A DNA stretch of 64,000 bases from an uncultured Bacteroidales bacterium. Its GTDB lineage: Bacteria; Bacteroidota; Bacteroidia; Bacteroidales; Paludibacteraceae. The notes under the pieces were generated by a model. That model saw only the letters and a program-made list of their open reading frames with translations. It ran no database searches and had not been told where the DNA came from. Made by a program: the position numbers and the translations under genes. Below are positions 52,140-60,685 of this stretch, one piece after another (the stretch's first letter is position 1; the number at the start of each line of letters is the position of its first letter). The DNA lies in the NCBI GenBank assembly GCA_937891975.1, contig CALAUA010000019.1:1-64000 (forward strand), written 5' to 3'.

Positions 52140-52510
52140 TAGTTGAAAGTTTATAGTTTAAGGTTTAAAGGCAAGGAAACTGTTTAGTGGACGCGCATTT
52201 GGCGCTACTGTTTAGTGTTTAGAGGCGAGAATACCCGAATATGATTTGGGGCTAATAGACAAAGAGAGAGCAGAGCGGCTGAAGAGGCGGAAGTACCGGA
52301 TATACCGGAGTGACCAGAAGGGAACATGTGCCCTGATTCTATCGGTGATCTTACGGCAAAGATACGGCGAAGTACCTATGAAGTCCCTATGAAGTCCTTA
52401 TGAAGTCCCTATGAAGTCCCTATGCAGATAGGTGGCAGGTAAGCGGCAAGCAAGGGGGATACAACTGGGAAGTAAGAAGCATACTCCCATAGTGGGATAA
52501 AAATAGTACA
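52140..52510. other. intergenic repeat region between divergent acylation operons
   Basis: No gene is seen. 52146-52180 has TTTAAGG-type heptamers. 52188-52230 is ACTAAACA flanking GTAGCGCCAAATGCGCGTCC (minus orientation). 52260-52320 is degenerate GGAAGTACC/GGATATACC units. 52370-52425 is five 11-bp units of AAGTCCCTATG type. Confidence 0.8.
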
Positions 52511-52547
52511 AAAAAATGTAGCCTATGGCAACAAAAGTAAACTTTTT

Positions 52548-52578
52548 TTGCACATATACATTTTTTTTCGTACCTTTG
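52548..52578 (+). promoter_or_regulatory. promoter for the plus-strand SGNH-MBOAT operon
   Basis: TTG (52548-52550), 20 bp, TACCTTTG (52571-52578), inside the 70-bp block (52511-52580) shared with the mscS promoter. Confidence 0.9.
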
Positions 52579-52624
52579 CAAGTTAATTCGAAAGAAAAGA
52601 AGATTCTGCGGATAAACTCAACCA

Positions 52625-54040
52625 ATGAAACCAAGGCATATCGCGTATATCATCTGGATAATCATCGCGCTGTTAGGCGTGGTTTGTTGGATGGTACCCA
52701 AAGACGGGTTCTCCATCGGCAAATATACCCTGCGTTGGCCCACTCTCGCTGAAGCACTGGACTTAACGAATGAAGGAATGATGGAATTAACGAGTGATTC
52801 CTTGTTGGCGGCAATAGATACCACAGCTTTGATACCAACTGATAGCGTCATCCAACAAGATACGTTAGTAGCCAAAGACAGCGTTCCGAAGAAGCCGCAA
52901 CCTATTATCCCTGAGGTGAATGTAGTAAATACTGATTCTCGCGCCTACATGGCTGCTTTCTACGCAGCATTAGACAGCGCAAGCACTCAGCCCGTACGCG
53001 TGGTGCATTATGGCGACTCGCAGATAGAAGAAGACCGTATCACCAACGTCTTGCGTGAGCGGTGGCAAAAGCAGTACGGCGGTGGCGGCGTGGGACTATT
53101 GCCTTTGCATCAGACTATACCTACACGCACCATACGCCAATGGCTATCTATCAATGGAGTAGTGCAAACAGCACAACAGGGACCGAAACGCTACTTAGTA
53201 TATGGTCTGCGCTCTATGCGCTTGGCAGACAGCGATGACTATGGTGTGATGGGACAAGTGGCAGTGATGGACAGCACACTCGTCGAAGGCAGCGAGGATA
53301 TTGTGATGAACATTGAGCCCATTGACAAGAAACGCAAACCGCACAACTATTTCAACCGCGTGCGCCTCCTCACCTCATCGCCCGATAGCCTCCTCGTACT
53401 CCCCGATAGCACTACACATTATCAACTACACCTGCAAGGCAAAAAAAATGTCTATGGCGTGAGTCTAGAAACACCAACGGGTGTGATTGTGGATAATATA
53501 CCTATGCGCGGTTGCTCGGGAAACATCTTCACAAAGATAGACAGCACGCAGCTCAGCGACTTCTACCGCGAGACCAATACACGACTGATTATCTTGCAGT
53601 TTGGTGGTAATATGATTCCGCAAACCGAGAACCCTTCCACCATCAGTGGGTATGTGCGTAGCACGCTGCGCCAACAGATACGTTACATCCGCGCTTGCGC
53701 GCCACAGGCGTCGATATTGTTTATCGGTCCGAGCGATATGTCCACTCGCATTGACGGCGAGATGACCACCTATCCGTTGGTGCCATACATGGATAAACTG
53801 CTCAAGAAAATGGCAGAAGAGGAACAGATTGCCTATTGGAGTATGTACGACGCTATGGGTGGAAAAAACAGTATGGTGCATTGGGTAGAAGTAGGCTTGG
53901 CAGGCAGCGACTATGTGCATTTTACGCGTGCTGGTGCAAATAATATCGGCAAGAAATTGTACAATTGGATAGATAGTTGGAAAAAAGAGCAAAAGACAAA
54001 GAGCCAAGCTCAACAACCAATGACTATAGATAGTATCTAA
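52625..54040 (+). CDS. SGNH-hydrolase-type periplasmic acyltransferase partner
   Basis: The 471-residue protein has one N-terminal membrane anchor (about residues 6-25), a low-complexity linker, then an SGNH domain: V-V-H-Y-G-D-S-Q-I-E-E (block I Ser, about 137), L-Q-F-G-G-N-M (block III Asn, about 326) and D-Y-V-H-F-T-R-A-G (block V Asp/His, about 435). A β-sandwich-like insert lies between blocks I and III. It ends 1 bp before the MBOAT gene, so the two likely act together to O-acylate an exported polymer. The target is unknown. Confidence 0.88.
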   Translation: MKPRHIAYIIWIIIALLGVVCWMVPKDGFSIGKYTLRWPTLAEALDLTNEGMMELTSDSLLAAIDTTALIPTDSVIQQDTLVAKDSVPKKPQPIIPEVNVVNTDSRAYMAAFYAALDSASTQPVRVVHYGDSQIEEDRITNVLRERWQKQYGGGGVGLLPLHQTIPTRTIRQWLSINGVVQTAQQGPKRYLVYGLRSMRLADSDDYGVMGQVAVMDSTLVEGSEDIVMNIEPIDKKRKPHNYFNRVRLLTSSPDSLLVLPDSTTHYQLHLQGKKNVYGVSLETPTGVIVDNIPMRGCSGNIFTKIDSTQLSDFYRETNTRLIILQFGGNMIPQTENPSTISGYVRSTLRQQIRYIRACAPQASILFIGPSDMSTRIDGEMTTYPLVPYMDKLLKKMAEEEQIAYWSMYDAMGGKNSMVHWVEVGLAGSDYVHFTRAGANNIGKKLYNWIDSWKKEQKTKSQAQQPMTIDSI

Positions 54041-54041
54041 T

Positions 54042-55865
54042 ATGGATTTTCTACACCACATATTTGGATTTAATAGCGAGAGTCCGTTGCTGTTCACCCA
54101 GTTCTATTTCTGGGCGTTCTTTGCGTTGGTATATGCGGTGTTTGCGCTGATAATGGAAGTAGGTGCGCGTGGCGCACAGGCGAGAAGGCGAGAAGGCATA
54201 AATACGCGCCTCCACCTGCGCAATATCTTCCTTATGGCGGTGAGTTGGTTCTTCTACTACAAGACCAGCGGACTATTCTTGCTGATATTGATCTTCGTGA
54301 CAATCAGCGACTGGCTGATAGCAAAGCGGATATATCGGAACAAGGAGCAAGGAACAAGGAGCAAAGACCACATAGCCAAACTATGGCTAGCGTTGAGTGT
54401 GGTGATAGATTTGGGACTGCTGTGCTACTTCAAGTATGCCTATTTCTTCACGAATGTAGTAAATGACCTGCTCGGTACGGAGTTTGCCGTGTTTGATATC
54501 TTTGCGTACATCGGCAACGGTTTCTCTGAAAGTGGACGATTCATGGTGGATAAGATTATTTTGCCAGTGGGTATATCGTTCTACCTTTTCCAAGTGATGT
54601 CCTATACGATAGATGTGTATCGCGGATTGGTGAAACCCGTGAAAAACATCTTGGATTTTGGATTCTATGTGAGTTTCTTCCCTGGCTTGGTGGCAGGTCC
54701 TATCGTGCGTGCCAACGAGTTTATTCCACAGTTGTACAAGCCCTTCTGCCTAAGCCGTCGTCTCTTTGGGTTGGCAGTTTTCTGGATACTCAACGGACTG
54801 ATTAAGAAGATTGTACTGAGCGACTATTTGGCAGTCAATCTGATTGACCGTGTATTTGATAACCCATTGCTATTCAGCGGATTTGAGAACTTGTTTGCTT
54901 TGTTTGCTTACTCGCTGCAAGTGTACGCCGACTTCTCAGGTTATACGGATATAGCCATCGGTATTGCAATGCTGATGGGCTTCTATCTGCCACAGAACTT
55001 CGACTCGCCATACAAGTCGCGCAACCCACAAGAGTTCTGGCGCAGATGGCATATGTCGCTCAGCCGTTGGCTGAAGAGTTACCTCTATATCCCGTTGGGC
55101 GGCAACCGCAAGATATTGGGTAAAGAAGTGAAGAATAAGATTGCAGCAGGTAACTTTAACTCGTTCATAACGATGCTGTTAGGTGGCTTGTGGCATGGGG
55201 CGAGTTGGAACTTCGTCATTTGGGGCGCGCTGAATGGCGTGGGCATGATGGTGTATAAGGTGTGGGCAAAAATGAATTGGAACATCAAAATGCTCCTGAT
55301 GACCCTGCTCATGGGTAGCCTATGGGTAGCCTATGCCTTGCTCAGTGCACCTATATGGAACCTGTTTTTCGTGTGGGGAATAGCGCTGTGGATTGGTACT
55401 TTCGTTCGTTATATCTATTGGTGGATAGAGCGTATGGGGCATTTCGCTATTTCGGGTACACCACGCGCCAAGATTATCGGGTGGATAAGCGGAGGATGGG
55501 CAGTGGCACAGACATTTGTGTTCATCACGTTCACGCGATTGTTCTTCCGATCGGGCAGCAACCTTGATCCTGAGACGGCGAATCAAGAGGCATGGGAGAC
55601 GGCTACGAATATGGTCAATCAGATTGGCGGTGCATGGAACAGCAGCATTATCCCCGATTTCCTGTGGGAGTATCGGTATGTGGTGATACTGTTTGTATTG
55701 GGCATGGTGGTGCACTGGCTACCCAATCGCGTAAAACGTTGGTATAGAATACGCTTTTGTCAGTTGCCCATTTGGGCAATCATATTGATTGCCGTGGCGA
55801 CTATAATAGGCGTATATCAGTTTGTAACCGCTGATTTGCAGGCGTTTATTTATTTCCAATTCTAA
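54042..55865 (+). CDS. MBOAT O-acyltransferase (AlgI-like), second copy
   Basis: The 607-residue membrane protein has E-F-W-R-R-W-H-M-S-L-S-R-W-L-K-S-Y, I-P-L-G-G-N and the catalytic-His block G-G-L-W-H-G-A-S-W-N. It is about 100 residues longer than the minus-strand MBOAT, with extra C-terminal helices. Two in-frame repeats (54176-54204, 54336-54368) encode basic segments in the first cytoplasmic loop and may be tolerated there. Both MBOATs end with the same I-Y-F-Q-F, which suggests a common ancestor. Confidence 0.93.
   Translation: MDFLHHIFGFNSESPLLFTQFYFWAFFALVYAVFALIMEVGARGAQARRREGINTRLHLRNIFLMAVSWFFYYKTSGLFLLILIFVTISDWLIAKRIYRNKEQGTRSKDHIAKLWLALSVVIDLGLLCYFKYAYFFTNVVNDLLGTEFAVFDIFAYIGNGFSESGRFMVDKIILPVGISFYLFQVMSYTIDVYRGLVKPVKNILDFGFYVSFFPGLVAGPIVRANEFIPQLYKPFCLSRRLFGLAVFWILNGLIKKIVLSDYLAVNLIDRVFDNPLLFSGFENLFALFAYSLQVYADFSGYTDIAIGIAMLMGFYLPQNFDSPYKSRNPQEFWRRWHMSLSRWLKSYLYIPLGGNRKILGKEVKNKIAAGNFNSFITMLLGGLWHGASWNFVIWGALNGVGMMVYKVWAKMNWNIKMLLMTLLMGSLWVAYALLSAPIWNLFFVWGIALWIGTFVRYIYWWIERMGHFAISGTPRAKIIGWISGGWAVAQTFVFITFTRLFFRSGSNLDPETANQEAWETATNMVNQIGGAWNSSIIPDFLWEYRYVVILFVLGMVVHWLPNRVKRWYRIRFCQLPIWAIILIAVATIIGVYQFVTADLQAFIYFQF
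54176..54368. repeat. two in-frame repeats in the second MBOAT
   Basis: 54176-54204: GGCGAGAA, GGCGAGAA and GGCATAAA (8-bp period). 54336-54368: AACAAGG, AGCAAGG, AACAAGG and AGCAAAG (7-bp period). Confidence 0.8.
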
Positions 55866-55896
55866 ATCAGGAGTCGGGAATCGGGAATCGAGAAAT
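55866..55896. repeat. intergenic GAATCGG heptamer repeat
   Basis: GAGTCGG, GAATCGG and GAATCGA lie between the MBOAT gene and coaE. The same word is inside coaE. Confidence 0.8.
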
Positions 55897-55897
55897 T

Positions 55898-56494
55898 ATG
55901 ACTATAGGTATTACAGGTGGCATTGGAAGTGGCAAGAGCACGATTGCAAAGCAATTGCGCGCGATGGGGTATGCAGTATACGACACCGACAGCGAAGCCA
56001 AACGCCTTATCGTGGAAGACACCCAGGTGCGCCAACAGATAGAGCAACTCTTTAGCAGTGAGGTATATAAGGACGGCGTATATCAAACGGCATTGGTGGC
56101 ACAACGCGTGTTTGCTGACAGGTCATTGCTTGCACAACTCAATGCGATTGTGCATCCCGCGGTGAGAGCGGATATTGAGAGGCGAGTATCGGGACACGCG
56201 AGTCGGGAATCGCGAGTCGAGAATCAAAAGAATCTATTTTTCATCGAATGTGCTATTCTTTATCAGGCAGGCTTTGACTCCCTATGCGATAAGGTGGTGG
56301 CAGTAACAGCACCCGAAGATGTACGTTTGCAACGGGTGATAGCACGTGATCATAGCAGCAGCGACAAAGTGCTCGCGCGTATGCGTGCGCAACAAGCCGA
56401 AGAAATTCTACAACGTGCAGATATAATCATCAACAACGACGGACAAACATCAATTCTCACGCTCTGTGAGGAAATTTTGCGTTTTATTCAATAA
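55898..56494 (+). CDS. coaE: dephospho-CoA kinase
   Basis: The 198-residue P-loop kinase performs the last step of CoA synthesis. Seen: ITGGIGSGKSTIAKQL, Y-D-T-D-S-E-A-K, H-P-A-V-R, the E-C-A-I-L-Y-Q-A-G-F region and V-T-A-P-E-D-V-R-L-Q-R. A GAATCGG-class repeat (56183-56230) encodes about 16 residues at 95-111, in the CoA/lid region just before F-F-I-E-C, so it may alter a functional loop. Confidence 0.95.
   Translation: MTIGITGGIGSGKSTIAKQLRAMGYAVYDTDSEAKRLIVEDTQVRQQIEQLFSSEVYKDGVYQTALVAQRVFADRSLLAQLNAIVHPAVRADIERRVSGHASRESRVENQKNLFFIECAILYQAGFDSLCDKVVAVTAPEDVRLQRVIARDHSSSDKVLARMRAQQAEEILQRADIIINNDGQTSILTLCEEILRFIQ
56183..56230. repeat. in-frame GAATCGG-class repeat in coaE
   Basis: GAGTATCGGGACAC is followed by GCGAGTCGG, GAATCGC, GAGTCGA and GAATCAA, mostly with a 7-bp period. 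Confidence 0.85.
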
Positions 56495-56508
56495 AAACAC
56501 CTTTTTTC

Positions 56509-56539
56509 TTGCATATATGCATTTTTTTTACTACCTTTG
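56509..56539 (+). promoter_or_regulatory. promoter for the MBL hydrolase operon
   Basis: TTG (56509-56511), 20 bp, TACCTTTG (56532-56539). The -33 region reads TTGCATATATGCA, a perfect dyad. Confidence 0.9.
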
Positions 56540-56578
56540 CCGGTTGAAATTTTATAACTTGCAGAAGAAGGTGCATAT

Positions 56579-57415
56579 ATGACTGATAACCAACTCATAT
56601 TTAGATGTCTTGCCAGTGGAAGCAGTGGCAATTGCTTCTATCTAGGTACCCCCAGACAAGGTATCTTGATTGATGCTGGTATATCAGCACGTACCATTCA
56701 AAAACACCTGCGAGGTATGGGATTGGATTATGCCAATATTATGGGTGTGCTAATTACCCACGACCATGCCGATCATATTCGTGCAGTAGGCACGTTGGGG
56801 GAACGTGTGCGTTTACCTATCTACGCATCACGCCTCATTCATGAAGGCATTAACCGCAACTATGGTGTACAAGAAAAACTACGCACTTCACAACGTTACT
56901 ATGAAGTAGGAGTAGAATGGGAGTTGATGGGCATGAAGATCAACACCTTTGCTGTATCGCACGACTCTACTCAATGCGTAGGATATGTGATTGATTATCA
57001 AGATCAACGCTTTATGATTGCCACGGATTGCGGTGAACCAAATGCAGAGATGGAAGCATATATTCAGACTGCTAATCACATCGTTATTGAAGCTAATCAC
57101 GATGAGCAAATGCTGCTGAATGGTCCCTACCCTACATATCTCAAGCAACGCATTCTCTCACCCAAAGGACATCAAAGCAATGTAACTTGTGGCAGATTGT
57201 TAGCAGAGAACTATCATGAACAGATGCGCAATGTATTTTTATGCCATTTAAGTCATGAGAACAATGATCCTAATGTGGCAATGAATACCATTACAGAGAT
57301 ATTACTCAATGAGGGCATTATGCCTGGGGCAGATATATTCTTGACGCCACTGGAGCGACTGAACCCTAGTCCAGTATATGTATTGAATGAAAATATGTGT
57401 AAATCAACTAAATAA
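56579..57415 (+). CDS. MBL-fold metallo-hydrolase (YycJ/WalJ-like)
   Basis: The 278-residue protein has the opening L-A-S-G-S-S-G-N-C-F-Y and I-L-I-D-A-G-I-S, the metal site I-T-H-D-H-A-D-H-I, a later S-H-D-S, T-D-C-G and H-L-S-H-E-N-N. These are typical of YycJ, a family linked in Firmicutes to 5' exonuclease activity in DNA repair. It is followed by the dolichol-phosphate mannose synthase-like gene after 7 bp. Confidence 0.9.
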   Translation: MTDNQLIFRCLASGSSGNCFYLGTPRQGILIDAGISARTIQKHLRGMGLDYANIMGVLITHDHADHIRAVGTLGERVRLPIYASRLIHEGINRNYGVQEKLRTSQRYYEVGVEWELMGMKINTFAVSHDSTQCVGYVIDYQDQRFMIATDCGEPNAEMEAYIQTANHIVIEANHDEQMLLNGPYPTYLKQRILSPKGHQSNVTCGRLLAENYHEQMRNVFLCHLSHENNDPNVAMNTITEILLNEGIMPGADIFLTPLERLNPSPVYVLNENMCKSTK

Positions 57416-57421
57416 TGATAT

Positions 57422-58162
57422 ATGAGTAACTTAGTTATCATTCCCACTTACAACGAAAAAGAAAACATCGAAGCCATCATCACAGCCGTGATGGAGTTGC
57501 CTATAGAGTATCATGTGTTGGTCATTGATGATGGATCACCAGACGGTACGGCAAACATTGTTAAAAACTTGATGAGCGATAAGTTCGCAGGCAAGCTGCA
57601 TTTGGTTGAGCGCGCTGGTAAATTGGGATTGGGAACTGCCTATATAGCTGGTTTCAAGTGGGCAATTGAGCATCAATATGACTATATTTTTGAGATGGAT
57701 GCAGACTTCTCGCACAATCCACAAGATTTGCTCAAACTATATGATGCATGTGCTAATCAAGGTGCAGACGTAGCTATCGGCAGCCGCTATGTGAGTGGTG
57801 TGAATGTCGTAAACTGGCCTATGGGACGCGTGCTAATGTCGTATTTTGCAAGCAAGTATGTGCGTTTTGTATTAGGTATGAAAGTACATGACACTACTGC
57901 AGGATTTGTATGCTACCGTCGTGAAGTATTGGAAACTATCGAACTAGATAAGATTCGTTTCAAGGGCTATGCCTTCCAAATTGAGATGAAGTTCACGGCA
58001 TATAAATGTGGTTTCAAGATTCAGGAAGTACCTATCATATTCGTTAACCGAGTGTTGGGTACAAGCAAGATGTCAGGCGGTATTTTCTCTGAAGCATTGC
58101 TGGGTGTAATCCGTTTGAAATTAAGTTCTTGGACACGCAAGTACCCAAAGAAAAATGCGTAA
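57422..58162 (+). CDS. polyprenol-phosphate mannose synthase-like glycosyltransferase
   Basis: The 246-residue GT2 enzyme shows I-I-P-T-Y-N-E-K-E-N, V-I-D-D-G-S-P-D-G-T, E-M-D-A-D-F-S-H-N-P (D-A-D metal site), T-A-G-F-V-C-Y and S-K-M-S-G-G. It has no membrane helices, as in DPM1-type enzymes. It would make a lipid-linked sugar donor. The DUF2723 protein encoded at 60672-63878 belongs to the protein O-mannosyltransferase-like superfamily, which uses such donors, so a link is plausible but inferred. Confidence 0.92.
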   Translation: MSNLVIIPTYNEKENIEAIITAVMELPIEYHVLVIDDGSPDGTANIVKNLMSDKFAGKLHLVERAGKLGLGTAYIAGFKWAIEHQYDYIFEMDADFSHNPQDLLKLYDACANQGADVAIGSRYVSGVNVVNWPMGRVLMSYFASKYVRFVLGMKVHDTTAGFVCYRREVLETIELDKIRFKGYAFQIEMKFTAYKCGFKIQEVPIIFVNRVLGTSKMSGGIFSEALLGVIRLKLSSWTRKYPKKNA

Positions 58163-59360
58163 ACATTATCTTTTAATAATAGGTGTACTGATGACGCTCT
58201 TGGCATCATGCACCAAAAACCATAATGAGCAACAAGCCGAGGCGCCTGTTGTTCGTTATGAATGGGGCTTGCCTGTGGATTCATTTCGCATAGACACATG
58301 CGTAGTAAAGGAGGGTGAGACCTTGGGTGGTATGCTCAATCGCCTAGGTGCTACTCGTCAACAGATTACGGGTATCACACTGATGCCTCGTACTGAGTTT
58401 GATGTACGTACCATACGCCCTGGGAAAACGTACTATGCGCTATTTCAAACCGATACTACAGGTATAGAGCAATTGTGCTACTACGTCTATAAGCCAAACA
58501 TCCGAGAAGCTGTGGTGTTGCATTTGACAGATAGTATGCATGTAGAGCGTTTTGAGAAGCCTATCACTCATTGTCCACGTGCAGCAGAGGTAGTAATAGA
58601 GTCCAGTCTATGGAACGCAATGGTAGGCAATGACTTACCAGCTGAATTGGCTCTAGAGCTTAGTGATATATATGCATGGACGATTGACTTCTTTGGTTTG
58701 CAGAAAGGTGATTCGATTCGCGTGTATTATGATGAGCAGTATGTGGATAGTGTGCGCATAGGTATTGGACGTATTTATGCAGCGAACTTCTATCATGCTC
58801 GCACTTGGCAAGAAGCCTTCTGGTTTGAAGATGGTAAAATTCACAACTACTTCGATGCAGAGGGCAATAGTCTGCGTAAAGCATTCTTGAAGGCGCCACT
58901 GAACTACAAACGTATTTCTTCGAAGTTTACATATGCACGTAAGCACCCTATATATAAAGTAGTAAGACCTCACACGGGCGTTGATTATGCAGCCCCCGCA
59001 GGCACGCCTGTTGTCAGTATCGGTGATGGCGTGGTAACTATGAAACAATACAAAGGCGGTGGCGGTCATACCGTGAAGATTCGTCATAACTCCACTTACA
59101 CAACGGCTTATCTACACTTGTCGAAATATGCTAAAGGTTTGGCAGTAGGTAAACATGTTCGACAAGGTGAGGTGATAGGTTATGTAGGTAGTTCGGGAGC
59201 TAGTACAGGTCCTCACTTAGATTTTAGAGTATGGAAGAATGGCAGTCCAATTGACCCACTGAAGATGCAATCTCCTCCAGCAGAACCTATCCCTACGCAA
59301 TACAAGGATACGTTTGCTACAGTAGTAGCAGGATATAGAGAAAAATTAATAGCTCGCTGA
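58155..59360 (+). CDS. M23 peptidoglycan endopeptidase lipoprotein
   Basis: The 401-residue protein has a lipoprotein signal (L-L-A-S-C, near residue 19), an OapA/LysM-like region with G-E-T-L-G-G-M-L (about 54-110), a linker domain, and a LytM catalytic domain with R-P-H-T-G-V-D-Y (H-x-x-x-D), Y-L-H-L-S and G-P-H-L-D-F-R-V-W. The last zinc position is Asp instead of His, a variant that also occurs in Bacteroidetes. It cuts peptide cross-links. It overlaps the previous gene by 8 bp. Its TGA stop lies in the loop of the terminator hairpin. Confidence 0.93.
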   Translation: MRKHYLLIIGVLMTLLASCTKNHNEQQAEAPVVRYEWGLPVDSFRIDTCVVKEGETLGGMLNRLGATRQQITGITLMPRTEFDVRTIRPGKTYYALFQTDTTGIEQLCYYVYKPNIREAVVLHLTDSMHVERFEKPITHCPRAAEVVIESSLWNAMVGNDLPAELALELSDIYAWTIDFFGLQKGDSIRVYYDEQYVDSVRIGIGRIYAANFYHARTWQEAFWFEDGKIHNYFDAEGNSLRKAFLKAPLNYKRISSKFTYARKHPIYKVVRPHTGVDYAAPAGTPVVSIGDGVVTMKQYKGGGGHTVKIRHNSTYTTAYLHLSKYAKGLAVGKHVRQGEVIGYVGSSGASTGPHLDFRVWKNGSPIDPLKMQSPPAEPIPTQYKDTFATVVAGYREKLIAR

Positions 59361-59380
59361 TTGGCGAGCTATTATATTTT
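59348..59380 (+). terminator. terminator overlapping the M23 stop codon
   Basis: The stem AATAGCTCGC/GCGAGCTATT has loop TGATTG, with the stop codon (59358-59360) in the loop, and is followed by ATATTTTTC. Confidence 0.88.
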
Positions 59381-59389
59381 TCGGAAGTC

Positions 59390-59437
59390 CTGAATCAAGA
59401 ATCCTGAATCAAGAATCGGGAGTCCAGAATCCAATAA
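59390..59437. repeat. intergenic GAATCAA/GAATCGG heptamer repeat
   Basis: Six units with a 7-bp period (GAATCAA, GAATCCT, GAATCAA, GAATCGG, GAGTCCA, GAATCC) lie between the convergent M23 and CobW genes. Confidence 0.88.
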
Positions 59438-59440
59438 TTA

Positions 59441-60685
59441 TTACACAAGACATTCGTCTAAGGCTTCTTCAATCGCGTGGCGATTAAGATGCTGCCCAAT
59501 GAACACAAGTTTCTGCATGCGGTCGCCATACTGCTCATCCCAATCGCGTTGGAGCATAGGGTCACGAGCCATCATCTGCATGAGTTCTTCTTTAGGCATA
59601 GTGGCATAGAAAGTGCCCGCCTGCTTGAGGTTGAACTGCTTGCCTGCTTGCTCAAAGAGATAGCACATATCATACTCATCCTCAAAATAGCACATACCCT
59701 TGCAACGAATAATACCTTTGTCCCAATGACGCGCTACAAACTCATCAAAGCGATTGAGATCAAAGGGCCTACGTCGGTAATAGACAAAAGTAGAAATACC
59801 ATACTCATCGCCGTGGTTATGGCAATGGCAGTGTGGATCATCACACTCATGATTGTGGTCATGACAATGGCAATGCGAATCATCACACTTATGGTGATGA
59901 TGGTGCTCATGTTCATCGTGATGATGGTGCTCGTGCTCTTCTTCTACGTTGCCTTCAACGCCTTGAATCCATGCGGCAGAGGTGGCTACCTCTTCAAAAT
60001 CGAAGAGTTCGGTATCCAGAATCTCACTAAAAGGCACATCGCAATAATCGCAGTCAATAATTTTGGCTTTGGGCTGAATAGCGCGCAAGATGGCACGAAT
60101 ATGTTCGCGTTCCTCTACACTTACCTCCGACACCTTATTTAATAATATAAGATTACAGAACTCGATTTGCTCGATAACAAGCGACGCGAGGTTATCGTTT
60201 TCAAAGTTGGAGTCCCGATTTCCGATTCCGGACAATTGCTCCATAAACTCATCACGCAAACGGAGAGCATCCACGACAGTCACAATAGCATCGAGCTGAG
60301 GAATAGGAGCTGTAGAAGCAGGCACCATTGACGAATATGAACATATTGTTTGAGCAATAGGTGCGGGTTCGCAGATGCCCGATGCCTCAATGACGATGTA
60401 ATCGAAAGTGTTTGCTGCACAGAGATCGCGAAGTTGCTGCACAAGATCCATCTTGAGTGAACAACAGATACAGCCGTTTTGCAAAGCAACTAGATTGTCG
60501 TCTTGTTGCGCCACTACTCCACCCTTCTGTATGAGTTCCGCATCGATATTAACTTCGCCAATATCATTGACAATCACAGCAAATCGTATCCCCTTCCTAT
60601 TGGAGAGGATACGATTGAGAAGTGTAGTTTTGCCACTACCGAGATAGCCCGTAAGCAGCAAGACTGGAATATTATCTACTTGCAT
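59441..60685 (-). CDS. CobW/ZNG-family metal-chaperone GTPase with His-rich region
   Basis: The 414-residue protein has the P-loop TGYLGSGKTTLLNRIL, V-N-D-I-G-E-V-N-I-D, the metal site G-C-I-C-C-S (about residue 73), E-A-S-G-I-C-E-P and N-K-V-S-E. A stretch at about 247-295 is made almost only of H, D, E, C and K. A CobW C-terminal domain follows (Y-R-R-R-P-F-D-L-N-R-F). Such proteins deliver Zn or Co to target enzymes. A GATTCCG-type repeat (60209-60234) encodes G-N-R-D-S-N-F-E-N in frame. The start overlaps the end of the DUF2723 gene by 14 bp. Confidence 0.93.
   Translation of the reverse strand: MQVDNIPVLLLTGYLGSGKTTLLNRILSNRKGIRFAVIVNDIGEVNIDAELIQKGGVVAQQDDNLVALQNGCICCSLKMDLVQQLRDLCAANTFDYIVIEASGICEPAPIAQTICSYSSMVPASTAPIPQLDAIVTVVDALRLRDEFMEQLSGIGNRDSNFENDNLASLVIEQIEFCNLILLNKVSEVSVEEREHIRAILRAIQPKAKIIDCDYCDVPFSEILDTELFDFEEVATSAAWIQGVEGNVEEEHEHHHHDEHEHHHHHKCDDSHCHCHDHNHECDDPHCHCHNHGDEYGISTFVYYRRRPFDLNRFDEFVARHWDKGIIRCKGMCYFEDEYDMCYLFEQAGKQFNLKQAGTFYATMPKEELMQMMARDPMLQRDWDEQYGDRMQKLVFIGQHLNRHAIEEALDECLV

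Noticed and set aside
60090..60142. Plus-strand frames opposite the CobW His-rich tract
   Set aside because: They are antisense shadows with biased composition produced by the His codons.
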